Translations under genes and position numbers: made by a program | Assembly: GCA_963556255.1 (NCBI GenBank) | Contig: OY744614.1 | Location: 40,834,078 to 40,898,077 of the forward strand | Length of the DNA: 64,000 nt | DNA from: Allolobophora icterica | Lineage: Eukaryota; Annelida; Clitellata; Crassiclitellata; Lumbricidae | Reading direction: 5' to 3' | Notes under the pieces: generated by a model | Seen by the model: the letters and a program-made list of their open reading frames with translations, nothing else | What the model was told of the DNA's origin: nothing | The model's database searches: none | Part shown: positions 11,931 through 24,383 of the stretch, one piece after another | Numbering within the stretch: position 1 is the stretch's first letter | Layout: each line of letters begins with the position of its first letter

Positions 11931-13927
11931 CCAGGCTACCAGGATTGACGGTGCCAAAACTGCCGGAGTTCTCTGGCCTGTGTAATTTATCGACATGGCG
12001 AAGTTGCATACATTTATATAGCGCCTTACTCAAGTAGCTTTTAGTCGATTAAACATCGCAAGGAATGTAATGTCTAGGTCTAAAAACGCAGACTGGTATT
12101 TTTCCCAGGTGATGCAACCGTTATCTGGCTTTCTGAAGCCCAAAATAATCGTCGATCGAAGGCACCGCATATATCTTCGATTTAAGATATTATATTTCAA
12201 GAAGAAGTGAAGACGGCGTCTGATTTTTAGTACCTTCGAGGACAGTTACATGTAGGGCCTACGGCTTGCGAGTTATACTAGGCTATGTGACAATGCAAGA
12301 ACGTCCGAAATAATTGTCAATCTTGCTATGGCTGTATGCATGAAAATGCTTCAGTGTAGCCTAATGGTGTCCTTTTACCACACAAGACCTGCTTATCTAT
12401 GAGTATACGTATAATTATGCAGTTGAGTTTGACTGTTCTATTAGGTGTTGATGTTTAGTATATTGTGGTAATTTAGACTGTTGAAGTTATTAATCAAACC
12501 AGCATCCAAACCGCCATCCAGAGTGATAAAATTATCTTAGGTTATATATTTGTGATTCGAGATTATGGATGTCGATGTGTAAGATTCTGATTGGATGGAT
12601 CCGAACGGAGTAGTGAAAAACTGTCGTCTGCTCGGATGAGAAAGATTGTGAGTTGGACTCTTGACTGCTTTGTAGCGAGACGCCGTGAGAAACAGTGCAA
12701 ATCCATCCATGCACTCCGGGTCTTTCGAAATAATCGAATTAGATCTGTCGTTTAGTAGCTGATGTGAGGACGGAATAGTGAATCAATCTGTTGGAAGTTT
12801 TAACGTTTTCGAGCTGTCGAGGGTGAGTCATTCTACCGTGAAGACGGTAGGTGTAGTAGCTTAAAGTTAAAGGACAGTTGCATGTACGGTTTGCGAGTTG
12901 TACGAAGTGACAGTGACAAGAACGTGCGAAATAATCGTCGATCGAAGGCAGCGATCTCAGATCTGGGATATTATACTTCAACAACAAGTGAAAGTTGAAC
13001 TGAACTTTCAACCAAGAAACGATGGTAAAGTTCGAATGTGGAACGCCAAAGTTCTACGAGCAGTGCGAATTGTGAAGAGACATTCTTATGGACAATCCAA
13101 GTACGAGTGACCGGCAAGAATCGAGTTGGGGGAGATTAGCAGAGGTAAATAATAATTAGTTAATCGCAAGATGCTGGATTGGTAGTGATAATCAACAATT
13201 CTGTCAGTTAGCAATTTATATATAGAACATTAATTTGATCACATGATTGTGTAATTATCATGCGTTATTCTCATATAATAATTAAACTGAAAGTAATTGA
13301 CATTCATCACTAGATTACGCAATTTAGGCCTATTGCTATATACTAAAGATAGGGGAAATTAAACTGAAGTAGCGGGTAATCGTAATCGTAATCTCCAACT
13401 TATAAAGCGCTGCTCGGGGGTCAAACTCACGGCTGCAGCCTATTCAAGAGCGCTGGGTATACGATCAAATACCAGGTTTACGCGCTACATTCAGTAATGA
13501 CTAGAATACAAAGAGTAAACCTCAGATGCATAATCGTGTGGGCTATCCATAAAATCCAACCCTGCCATATTCTGGCACCAAGACGCGTGATCCGCTACAG
13601 AGGCTGACAAAGTAGGCCAATGCGAAAGGATTCAGAGACACAGGAACTGTAAAATGGTCAGAATTTTTTACCTAACCCCTGTAGGGCGGCTATATTGGAC
13701 AGTCCATATTCAACATTACAAGAAATATATCAAATTTAATTTCGTTTCAATCTTCAATCAGTGTGCGAATCTCCTAATAAGTAACTGTGACGGTTTTGAC
13801 ACACACTGAAATCCAATGACACCCAAAGAAACCTAGAAATGCCTAATGAAACATAATAACACGGAACGAATTATAGGCCTACTCAATGAAACTAAATGAA
13901 ACCCATGATATTAAGGTAAAGAAAGCA
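11931..13927. other. Interior of the composite element without recognised genes
   Basis: Nothing coding is supported. Two segments, around 12140-12290 and 12860-12990, are related to each other (shared AATAATCGTCGATCGAAGGCA and TTGCGAGTTRTAC), so the region contains an internal duplication. The stretch near 13545-13700 is a diverged direct repeat of 7190-7350. Confidence 0.4.
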
Positions 13928-14246
13928 AAGAAGAAGAAGAAGAAGAAGAAGAAGAAGAAGAAGAAGAAGAAGAAGAAGAAGAAGAAGAAGAGCAGTCCCT
14001 TAAGCTAGCCTTAAGGCAACCATGGGTATGAAGTTAGTGACTTAATTTTCTTATCCCCCGCATAAGGGGCGGGTGGCCAGTCCTCAGCCTCGCCGTCTCA
14101 CCATCCGAACGATAGTGTACAGTCAGTCTGCTCATTGATATTTGAGTAGGCTAGGGACGCAGGTGGAGGAGAAATCTTGTACAAAATTTCTGCCCTCGCG
14201 GGGATCTGAACCCTAGATCTCTCGATTGACAGTCCGCCACACTATA
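13928..14246 (-). repeat. tRNA-derived SINE, copy E
   Basis: Same family as copies A and D, with an uninterrupted (AAG)n tail at about 13930-13989. The 5' head is truncated near 14246, where the following CTATAGGGG sequence begins. Confidence 0.7.
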
Positions 14247-15759
14247 GGGGCCTACAGGCTGAAATAAACATGCATACACAATGGCAGAATAACGATTAGG
14301 CCTATGTACATAAATTCTGATCCTCAGTCTTATTTATATACTGACCCTGTCCCTGGCTCAGCTACTCGATCAGTAGGCCCCCATATCGTCAAAATGCCCC
14401 TGGATTTCATCAGCAACAGCTCTGCTGGATTCATTGCAAATTTTCATACAAACTCAAAATTAGGCCTACCTGCATCTATCTGCGAGTCGGTCAACTGGAT
14501 ATTCGGTGTCTCTCCCGGTTTGAGTTGTGTTCCATCGAATGAAGACATCCGTTCTGCCAGACAGAATTTCGCGGGTGACACATCCAGTCGTGGCCAATTT
14601 TCACGCGCAGCCTACTACAAGTGGTTCGCTACAAACGAAGCACATAAGAAATTTCTTTTTACCAAATATAGCATATGACGGGTTGAAAAAAGAAAATGAA
14701 CGGAAAAGAGAAAAGAAATTGTTTATTGGAATGCTTGATTATAACTGACATTGCTAGTGAAAATTCGAAGCATCATCTAGCAAATGGCCTTGACGGTCGG
14801 TTTTCTTGATGAGTAGGCCTACTTTGATGTTGTCTCTGTTTCGCGAACGCGACAATGCAACACAAAGTTGACCATGTGAAAATACGGGTTCGGTGAAAAA
14901 ACGTCCCACGTGGTCGACGGTTTGTCCTTGCGTCTATACTCGCACGGTTAGCAGCGCCTGTGTGCAGCATCAGTGGGGAGCATCAGTAGTAAGGTCTGCG
15001 AATGGCCTCTGAGGCATGGTTAGCAGAACCCGTGTGCCTGCATCGGGCTTCGCAGTCATCAGTTACATTCCATACATTCCACAGCGCAGGGCCCGTGTGC
15101 CTGCATCGGGCGAAGCAGGCAGACGGGCGCTGCGCTTAGGCAGCATCAGTTACATTCCATACATTCCACAGCGTTTATTGTAGGACACACAGAATTAGGA
15201 AACTATATAAATGATTGGATAACATATTATTTTGGTTCCCACGTAACCAAACATGTCAAGTCTCAGAATAAAATAAAAATTAGATGTAGGCAACAGAGGC
15301 TTGCGGGTATGCTCCAGAACGACCACGCTCTTCGGATAGTTTGTAAGAGCCGGAGGGATTATTTTTACCTCGGGCGTTAAAACGAGTAATAATAATAATT
15401 TTTAAAGAATTCGACAAATAAAGATTTGTAATGGGTATGCCTAATATAATAATAACTAGTGTATTTCCCCGTCATATTATGACGTCATATCATAGGCCTG
15501 TATGTATCGTTGGTTATCGCCGTCGTCAAGACAAACGATTTATGTTTCACAATAGAACAGAACCCGTTTGTGACGTAGCGTCCCCCGACAGACGGACACT
15601 ATATGGATATTATATGTGTACTACTTTCCCTAGCCAGAAATTAGATGAATAGGGCCATTCCGGACATTTTATATGTTACATCAGTTAATATTGAAGTCCC
15701 TGAGGAATCCTGTATACCTCGGGGCATAAAAAAATTAATAATAACAACAATAATAATGA

Positions 15760-15770
15760 TAATAATAATG

Positions 15771-15841
<71 letters not shown>
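15760..15841. repeat. (AAT)n microsatellite
   Basis: AAT/GAT repeats followed directly by GAGGAG- and GAGGATG-type purine-rich repeats to about 16140. The long Arg/Met- and Ser-rich ORFs here arise from these repeats. Confidence 0.9.
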
Positions 15842-15844
<3 letters not shown>

Positions 15845-16149
15845 GAGGAGGAGGAGGAGGAAGAGCAGGAAGAGGAGGATGAGCTGGACGATGCTGAGGG
15901 TGAGACTGAGGATGCTTAAGATGAGGCTGCTGATGATGATGATGCTGAGGGTGCTGATGAGGATGCTGAAGTTGAGGATGTCGAGGATGACGAGGATGAT
16001 TGTGAGGCTGAAGATGCTTAGGATGAGGAGGAGGATGCTGAGGATGAGGATGATGAGAACAAGGACGAAGGTGAGGATGATGAGGATGAAAAAGAGGGTG
16101 CTGATGATGGGGTTGAGGATGAGGAAGATGAGGATGATGGCGGTCTTCT

Positions 16150-16344
16150 CTGTCTCGATGTTGGAGTGGTATCGTAGGCGTCGATGGCTTCTTGGACCCC
16201 GAACTTTGCCTCGTTAATCTCGCGGCTGAGGTCGAGTTTGTTGCAGTGAAGGAGGTTGACGATGAGACCCGGGCAGACGCAGAAACGATCGCAGAGGGCC
16301 TGACGTACCTCGTGGGCCAACTCCCCCGTGTTCTCGTCTTTCAC
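16150..16344 (-). pseudogene. Exon-like fragment similar to N-formylglutamate amidohydrolase, copy 2
   Basis: The minus-strand frame reads NTGELAHEVRQALCDRF, then VCPGLIVNLLHCNKLDLS and REINEAKFGVQEAIDAYDT. The order of an N-terminal ALCDRF-type helix, a strand ending in a basic/KLD motif and a REINEA segment resembles N-formylglutamate amidohydrolases, which remove the formyl group in histidine catabolism. Only one exon-sized piece is present, and both sides run into microsatellite DNA. It is the better preserved partner of the copy at 3927-4080. It could be a true exon of a gene whose other exons were not found; the family call is tentative. Confidence 0.4.
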
Positions 16345-16359
16345 TGTTGTTAATGCATA

Positions 16360-17085
16360 GACAACGGCTGATCGTAATTCGGTCTGCTGTCATGAGCTAA
16401 CCTACAATTCAGGGCCTAAAGTAAAGTGTTTTTGACATACAGTGTGCAGTTGAAATTGTCGAATGTGCAGTTGACTTGATTGAAGTGTGCAGAGTGTAGT
16501 ATGAATTTCTGAGAGAATTAGCTCAAGATAACTACACACGATTTCATTCTAATACCTGAAATTTTACTTACCCGTCCAAGTACAGTTTGAAAGTTGATAA
16601 AAAAATTGCTGATCGTTCAATCAATGAATGGCGAGATAGCCCTTGAGCATGTACTCGAGCTAATGGTGGGCATTTTGAACATCAACTTTGAAGGACAACA
16701 TTTGACTCAAATTAATTTTAAAAGTTGATGTCTTCATGTTTTTGTCGAATTCTAAATTTAAATTTAAAAAATAAAAAAAATGAATTTTTACATGTTGGAA
16801 AGTTCGAATTTTGTTTTTCCAAATTTGAATGTTCATAACTTTGGAATCTGTTGATAGAATTTGATGAAATTTTCAGAAAATATTGATAATGTATCTCTCT
16901 TTCAATATTTGAAATTTTAGTGAATTATTTTTAGAATTGACAGATTTATTGCCAAAACAAAAGGGTATCAGTTCAATTGAAACACAGTGTATGTTGTTAC
17001 CTTAAATCATAGCTTTCGTCCACAGTAAATAAATCTTAATCGAAGGCACAGAGAAATGTTTGGTGGGTACCAAAATGGCATCTTG
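16360..17085. other. AT-rich interval without features
   Basis: No coding region, RNA gene or clear repeat was recognised. Sequence near 16670-16960 is strongly AT-rich. Confidence 0.4.
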
Positions 17086-19546
17086 CAAAGGTCTGAATGA
17101 CCTCGGTTAAGAATAAAGCTGTATTCACTAAGTATAGGAATAAATATAAGCTTATCAGATTACAAACTGAGCAATCTTACTATGCTAAAGAATTTCTTAA
17201 AGAATTTCTTAAATATAGCGATGACATTAAAAGAACCTGGCAAGTCATTAGAAAAATAGTAAAAACCGATGACCGCGATTCAATGATTAAGGAAATAAAT
17301 ATAGATGGCAAGCTGTCATCCAACTCTGAACTCATGGCCACCAAATTTAATGCTTACTTCACTGAACTTGCAGAAACCCTATCTGGAAAAATACCACCAT
17401 CTACCCGAACTTTTAGTGAATACCTTCCAGCATCTATAATGAACTCCTTTGTTTCTTTACCTACTACACCCCAAGAATTAAGGATAATAAATAAGTCTTT
17501 AAAAATCACCCACAGTTCTGGGATTGATGATGTTGACCCCCCATATAGCTTCCCAGGTAATGGACGTAATATCTGACCCACTAGCTAAGATCATCAATTG
17601 CTCATTAAGAACTGGTCAGGTACCCCTAGAACTAAAAATGGCAAAAGTTACACCAATATACAAACAAAACGATAGGACTGAAATATCTAACTACAGACCT
17701 ATCTCTGTTCTACCCTTCTTTTCTAAGCTACTCGAAAGAGTTATGTATGATCGCTTATTCTCATACATAAAACATAATAACCTTCTTTACAAACTCCATC
17801 ATGGCTTCCAACCGGCACACTCAACTTCCATGTCTTTGATTGATATTCAAGATAAAATTTCCGAAGCAATGGACAATAACCAATACTCCCTAGGCATCTT
17901 CTTGGACCTAGCCAAAGCCTTTGATACCGTGGATCACCGAATTCTCATAGCAAAATTGGAACGCTACGGTATCAGAGGCATAACACTCGACTGGTTTAAA
18001 AGTTACTTGACTGATCGGAAACAACAGGTCCTATGCAATAATACTTTATCCAAATTCTTGCCTATTAGGTTTGGGGTCCCCCAGGGCTCTATTTTGGGGC
18101 CTCTTCTATTTCTCATATTCATCAATGATCTTCCCAACTCTAGCCCACTACTTCATTATATCCTATTTGCTGACGATACAAATGTCTTTCTCTCTAACTC
18201 CTCATATGATGAGCTATTTAGAGTCGCAAATAGGGAATTAAGGTCTGCAAGTGACTGGTTCAGGGCTAACAAGCTCTCTCTCAATCTGACTAAATCAAAT
18301 TTTATCTTATTCCGATCACAGAACAAGCAAATTCCAATCTCTTCGACTGACATAGTCATAGATAATAAATCCATCCCCCAGGTTAATTCAACGAAATTTC
18401 TTGGTGTTTACATTGATCAACACTTGAAGTGGAGAGTCCATATTGATGAAATTAATAAAAAAATAACCAAGAACATCGGAATACTTAAACGAATTTCATA
18501 TATAGTACCTCCCCACATACTGATTAATCTTTATTTCACTCTCATCTATCCTTATCTTACCTATTGCAACCTTATATGGACTTCGACCTATTCTACGAAC
18601 TTAAACAACCTAAGAATTTCCCAAAAAAAGGCAATACGAGTGGTCACTAAATCTCCATATAACTCGCATACTCAACCCCTGTTCACCCAATACAAACTAC
18701 TAAACATTATGCAACTTAGGTTCATGCAAACTTGTGAATTTATGTACAAATACCACAATAACCTTCTCCCCCCTTCATTTGCATCCTATTTTATTCGAAC
18801 TTTACATACAATCAATATGAGAAATAAACCTGATTATAGAAGTATCTATGCTAGAACAGACATTCGTAAAATGTCTATTAAGTACCAAGGCCCTTACCTC
18901 TGGAATAGCCTCCCACCCTGTGTCCGAACTTCCTTGTATTATAAACAATTTAAATATCTACTGCGTGCACACACAGTAGAGCACATAGTTTAATAGTTTA
19001 ATTGTTTAGTTAAGAAGTAGTTAAGATTCATATTATGTTTTGCTACTTTATAAAGCAGGCACATGTTGTATACCTAACTCATGTCTAAACCAAACCCCTC
19101 AGTGTACTATGTCCTTCTTTACTACACCGTGAGGCTTACACCTATGTACTTACCTCTGCTATTATTTACCCTCCTCATTTTACTTTGTCCTCCTTACTTC
19201 ACTTGAACACTCCTACCCATGTACCTATTCCTGCCTGCATCTATCTACCCCCTTACTGACTCTGGCTATTACTTCTACTCATACATTCTCTGTCATCTTT
19301 TTCTACTTTACTTTGAAACACAGGCCCCTCTTAGCGGGATTAGTCCCTTCTGGGTGCCTATTTGATCTCACCTACAATTTACTATGCAAATGATACGTAA
19401 ACATGCTTGTCTTAAATAGTTTAGCCGATGAGAATTTTAATATTTTGTTACCACTTCTCTATGCTAATTTTTTTCTCTCAGTATTACTTGTTTGCTTGTT
19501 TTACTGGGATCAATAAAAGTTTTGTCATTTGTCATTGTCATTGTCA
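17085..19546 (+). mobile_element. Non-LTR retrotransposon, 5'-truncated
   Basis: The element includes the reverse transcriptase ORF below, a 3' UTR and a 3' terminus made of TTTGTCATTTGTCATTGTCATTGTCA repeats rather than poly(A). That tail style is typical of CR1/Jockey-group LINEs. The apurinic endonuclease that normally precedes the reverse transcriptase is missing, so the copy is 5' truncated. The truncation point, about 17085, is approximate. Confidence 0.75.
17097..18993 (+). pseudogene. Jockey/CR1-like reverse transcriptase ORF2, frameshifted and truncated
   Basis: The coding sequence is spread over two frames. The first (17097-17576) carries the connector before the reverse transcriptase up to the SSGIDD motif. 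The second (17524-18993) carries the polymerase: KVTPIYK, NYRPISVLP, GIFLDLAKAFDTVDH, GVPQGSILGPLLF, catalytic FADDT and a C-terminal thumb ending near WNSLPP. The frame changes once within about 17524-17576. In life this enzyme nicks DNA (through the lost endonuclease) and reverse-transcribes element RNA at the target. The frame break and missing 5' end mean this copy cannot be autonomous. Confidence 0.85.
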
Positions 19547-21034
19547 AATAGTGGGTCAGGACAAGAAATGCCTGCAAAATAGCCACCTCAAATGTCCATT
19601 CTAAACCCAGGTCTATTCGCTCATCATCATTTCTTTCTCTATCTAGACCTCTAGTCTCCTGCTCTCTGAAATTATGCAACAGCTCCTTAGTCTGCACCGG
19701 CTGTTTGGAATGAACTCCCAAAAGATTTCCGCCAGTTTGCTCATCCTCCTGACTCGCCAGTTAATTTAACCTCTCTTCCGCTTGCACTGTCCTCCAGTGC
19801 TAGGTGTCATGAAGCAGCTTCTCAACCAGTTTGGGTCCTGTCTACCAGTTGGACTCACAAATGGCGGGCTCTCTCACACACGTAGAACCAATCCAGTTCA
19901 AACCATAGCTTGCTGTTTGTCACCACGTTCAGAGTTCGAGCTGGGCCGTGTTGCACTGAGGATGAAGAATGACGATAGCAGAAGCAAGTCCGCAGCAGGG
20001 CCTACTGTCCCCCTTTAACCTGGAAGCAATCCACCTGACTGTAAACCCTCCCCCATCTCCCCTCCCCTTCCTCCACTACACCTCCCCACTCCCCTCCCTC
20101 GCATTCCCCACCCAATCCACTCCCCTCTTCCTTAACCCCCTCCTCTTCCCTCCTGTTGAAGTGGGGGGTCCGGGGGTTCTCCCCCGGAAAAATTCTTGAT
20201 TTCTACATTGCCGTAGGTGAGTTTTAGCGCAGTTTTTGGAGCAAGAAAACTGGCTTTGGAAGACTATACATTTTAGTTCAACTGAGCTGTTGAATTAATT
20301 TCTGCAGGGCTCCTAGTGCACTGTAAAAATTTTATGGAACAAGCTGTAATAAAAATGGCACAAAATTTCAGTGCTACAATTATTGTTGTGTAGTGCAGTG
20401 AAAATGGGATTATCAGGTCTTGAATTATTCCTGCAAAATAGGTCTAATTGTCGGCTGGATAACACTGTAGTAGGCAGGGATAGAGCCTTTTACCGCTGCA
20501 TTACACCAGAAATGTGCATTCATAATGCAATCTTTAAAATCCCCATAATATATTTTCTGAACAGTGTCCTATATTGACCAATATTTTAACATGTGTCCCA
20601 TATTTTGGAAATTTCTAAATCAACAGGATTGTGAATGCTTTTCTTCAATTTTTAAAATACTTTTAGCATCTTTCATCAACAAAAAATAGCAGAACATAAT
20701 GGCCACTAGCTAACGAAAAACAAATAATAGGCTAATGATACACTATAGCACTGCTTAGACACTGTACGGTAACCTCAGCAAATATTGCATGGCCGATAAT
20801 ACTGATACATGACAATACAATACTTTAAGAATCATTAGTAATTATTAGTCACTTTATTAGTCACTAATTATTAGAAATTAGTGATTGTGCCAGAGGGGGA
20901 AACTTTTCCCCCTGGCACAAATTGGAAGCAGTCTGCTCCCTTCCCCCTCCCCCTACGTAGGCTACGTAGTAGGCCCTGGTCCGCAGCACACGGTTGCGTT
21001 CACTACAGCTGACACTGCCTGAAATGTAGGCCTA
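19547..21034. other. Gene-free interval
   Basis: No supported gene. A CCCCTCCC-rich stretch lies at about 20045-20180 and ends with GGTCCGGGGGTTCTCCCCCGG. The rest is AT-rich with no recognisable element. Confidence 0.4.
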
Positions 21035-21042
21035 GGCTAGAC

Positions 21043-21449
21043 CAGCGGCGTAGCTAGGATATTTGGCGCCCGGGGACGAACTATGAATTTGGCGCCCTCC
21101 CCCCCCCCGTTTTACCATTTTACATTTTCCAATTAATCGAATAGCAATTTTATTTTTAATGAAATAAAATAAAATATGAAAAAATACAGATAGCACATGC
21201 ATGGTACCCCTTAGTGCTCATTAGAGCGTCAAAATCATACATGAGAACTGGTTTGTAAGTAATGAGGATATTACTGGATATATTTGGGGCGCAAAAATTA
21301 AATCTGATGAATTTACTTGGAATAAATTAGTTAAAACTGCATCAAAATTAAGAGTAAAATGATTTATCTTAACCCTCATTTTGGCGCCCCTTTCCTTTGG
21401 CGCCCGGGGACACATGTACCCCCCTGCCCCTCCCCTATCTACGCCTCTG
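21043..21449. mobile_element. Non-autonomous hAT-like DNA transposon with perfect 8-bp TSD
   Basis: Terminal sequences CAGCGGCGTAGCTAGG and CCTATCTACGCCTCTG are imperfect inverted repeats. The octamer GGCTAGAC occurs directly outside both ends (21035-21042 and 21450-21457). An 8-bp duplication with CAG-type termini points to the hAT superfamily. Internally, GGCGCCCGGGGACRMA is repeated in the same orientation near each end. There is no coding capacity. Confidence 0.85.
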
Positions 21450-21474
21450 GGCTAGACTATTGATTAGATTCGAC

Positions 21475-21775
21475 GATGGCCCAGTTAGCTACATCGGTAA
21501 GAGCGTTGGCTGCGCGTCTCATGCGACTCTGTGTTAGAGAGCATGCGGACCGCGGTTCGCTTCCCGAATGTGGCTTATTTCAGAGATTTAAACCTCGGGC
21601 TAGCACGGTCCCAACACGGGGACCTTAAATGGCGTGGCACCCATTCAAACGGGCAGCGGTGGTGAAGGATCTCACCCGATCAATTCATTGAAAAATGAGC
21701 CGGGTCTAGGCCATATACGGTCGCTATAGAAAATCGCGAACATTTGTATAGGGTCTATGGATTAAAAGAGTCTTG
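21475..21775 (+). repeat. tRNA-derived SINE
   Basis: The head reads GGCCCAGTTAGCTACATCGG with an A-box-like TAGCTACATCGGTAAGAGCG and a B box GGTTCGCTTCC at about 21554. The body carries GGGTCTAGGCCATATACGG. The arms do not fold as a clean tRNA, so a SINE is favoured. Confidence 0.55.
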
Positions 21776-22912
21776 ACTAGACTTGGCGAGATTAGATTAT
21801 GTCAGCTGCTTGCATGGATTCGATCGTATTCGTAATCTCGAGATATATACAACGCCCAAAGGAAACCGTGAGATGCGGAAACCAGCTTCCATCTTATTAC
21901 CGGCGCTCAGTCAGAAAAAGGTAAAAAGAAGAAGATCTGTATAGTCAGTGAAATAGTTCGGGGTGAGTGCCATGACAGAAATTTACCATCATACACTTCC
22001 ATCCGTGCATAATTCGTTTGGCTGCAACGCTACAAATCACCTCTTTGTTTTCATTAAATGCCAACTGAATCGTAAGCGTGTTCTGATGTAGGCCTATATT
22101 AGTTTTGCTGATTAAAACATTTTAAATGAATCATCCAACAACTTAGTGGAACAACGAACAATCACTTTCTTAACAACTGATGCAAAGAAAAAAGTGAAAT
22201 TTCTCACTCGGATCTTCGCTTCTGTGATCGTTCTGTCCGTTGAGTTCTTTATTACTGTCTGCAGCTGTTGTTTCAAACATCGACCGTCACGAAATTCTTA
22301 TTCATTCAAAGATTTCCGACGTCGACAGTTTTCAAATTCTTGTTTATTCGAAGAATTTCAAGTGTAGGCCATCTTCGAGCGTATATAGACCGTCTTTCAC
22401 GAAGCGAGAAATGCTGCACCATGACAACGTCTATATATAAAGAGATGACGTAAGACAAACGGCCCTGAGATGGCGTCATCGCTTCAGAAAAGGTTACCTG
22501 CGAAAGGTCATGGTTAAAAATGACAAAGGCCTTTCAAGTTTACGTCTGCCTGTAGCTCCTCAGCCGCTTAGCGTGTCTTCCAGTCTATCGATTCTCCAGA
22601 ATATCGAATCATGTTGCTCGAAGTGTATGTCTGCATGTATGTCCATTTGTATATACGTAGAGTAGTGGTAACATCACTGGCGTGAAGAGCAAGAGGTAGC
22701 GGGATCGCTTCCTGCAACCCTCCAAAATTTAGGTCCACTCAGCCTTTCATTCGCGAGATGGCACGTTGTCAAAATGAGATGTAGGACGTGATGGGCGCCT
22801 TGCATGGCTGCCGTGTAAGTTAAATTCGGCTCCTGTAATAACTTGTGATCATCCGTTCATACTGATTTGTAATCATACTGCGTTATTGTCAGTTTGAAGA
22901 TATTAAACGCAG

Positions 22913-22962
<50 letters not shown>

Positions 22963-23519
22963 GCAAGTACGTAAGTATGTAGGCCCTATGTGTGTCTGTA
23001 TGCATCTGTCTATATGTATGTATCAGTGCATGTATAAAACTTTAATATAGCGCCTTTTTTTGATTACAGAATGCGGCTTTGGTTAGCAGCGACCATTGAT
23101 GCCTTGTGCATTATATAAAGGCGATACACAAGTTGCAGGTTTTACGCGATAATGAACTAGTGAGGAATAATCTAAAATAATCTAATATTGGAATAAGCAT
23201 GGACAGACTGACAGACAGACAGAGACATGGCAGGCAGACCGGGAGGCAGACAGACAGACAGATATGGCACTTTCATCGTCTGTCTTCCTCTATGTATGTC
23301 TGTCTGCCTATTGCATTTGGCTGTTTATTATAAAAAGATTTGATTCCATTATCCGCGAAATTGACTTTTCTTGGTCCCATGATCCCCGTGATTTCCTTAT
23401 TTGCCCTCTCGATCGATTCCATTTTCGGATTCTTCCCAGACAAATTTTCTCTGACTAATTAAATTATTCATTGGCGAATAATTCTACATGTATAGGCTAT
23501 CTCTGCCAGCACGCCCATG
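21776..23519. other. Gene-free interval with simple repeats
   Basis: Contains an (ATT)n run at about 22914-22962 and an imperfect GACA/GACAG tract at about 23204-23266. The ORFs at 22146-22453 are short, overlap each other and show no domain; no gene is called. Confidence 0.4.
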
Positions 23520-24051
23520 GCGGCGATCTAGGGGGTCGAGGGGGGACATGTCCCCCACCTTTAAGGGTGGGGGACACGCCATACATTTGTCCCCCCAAAG
23601 TTTGAAGAAACACGAAAAAGGCTGAAAAATGTAATTGCGTGTAAGGGTTTTCACTGCTTTTTCGACCAGATGAAGTAAAAACTCATTTTTTAGCAGAAGT
23701 GTCCCCCCGAAAATTCAAAGAAAGCAAGAAGAAATTTTGAAAAAGTCATGAAATTTTCCGGATGATGAATTTGTAAAAAAAAGGTAATAGATTATGTAGA
23801 GGGTTTCAAAGGTAATGACATCACGGTTGGGAGACCGGAAAAAGGATGTAAAAAGTAAAGAAAGTGAATGACTAAAAAAAGGTCATAAACTTTTTTGGGA
23901 GATGAATTCGTAGAAAAGTCATGAAGTTTTTGTGGAGACGAATTCCTAAGAAGGAAAAATTTTGGGGGGGACATGAATTCCTAAAAAAAGGTAATCGACC
24001 AGACCATGAGCAACTTTGCCCCCCCCCCACCTCTCAGACAAGATCGCCGCA
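23520..24051. mobile_element. Candidate non-autonomous DNA element
   Basis: The ends read GGCGGCGATCT and AGATCGCCGC, an imperfect inverted pair. Inside are several copies of a GGGGGGACA and AAAAAAAGGTAATGAC-type motif, related to sequence inside the elements at 3562 and 51724. Confidence 0.5.
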
Positions 24052-24214
24052 ACTGAGCACGCCCACATGGAACCCATGGTAACGCTCCTTGGACCCATGA
24101 CAATGTAATCTCTAATTAATTGTACAGGGCTTTGGTGTTGAACTCACACCGCATTACTCGTACTTCAATCGATCCTCACCATGGTTAGTTTGTACTTGTA
24201 TGTAGGCATATCAA

Positions 24215-24383
24215 CAGGGGCGTCTATCCCCCCTAAGTCATTGGAGCAACGTCCCTTTTCCCCCTTTTCTTCCCCCTCCCCGTTCCTCCCCCCTAAAATG
24301 GTGGCACACACACTGACAGATCTCCCCCCCTATTTCATGGATGGAGCATTTGCTCCAAGGTTTATATGGTGTAGACGCCCCTG
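24215..24383. mobile_element. Small non-autonomous element (CAGGGGCGTCTA termini)
   Basis: Perfect 12-bp inverted termini CAGGGGCGTCTA and TAGACGCCCCTG bound 169 bp. Parts of a related element are at 5314-5400 and 5700-5745 (shared GGAGCATTTGCTCCAAGG), where the two ends are separated by an insertion. Confidence 0.65.

Larger units (their letters stand above)
7572..15208. mobile_element. Composite repeat element with long inverted arms
   Basis: Outer arms at about 7572-8224 and 14672-15208 are inverted copies of one another. Landmarks are ACCGTCGACCACGTG at 7980 against CACGTGGTCGACGGT at 14909, CCATGCCTCAGAGGCCG at 7927 against its complement near 15004, and the cluster CGCAGCGCCCGTCTGCCTGCTTCGCCCGATGCA near both ends. 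Between them lie four 916-bp tandem units, 12.0-13.3 kb of unique-looking sequence and a SINE. No transposase ORF is visible. This fits a large non-autonomous DNA transposon, possibly with later insertions; superfamily is unknown. Confidence 0.5.
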
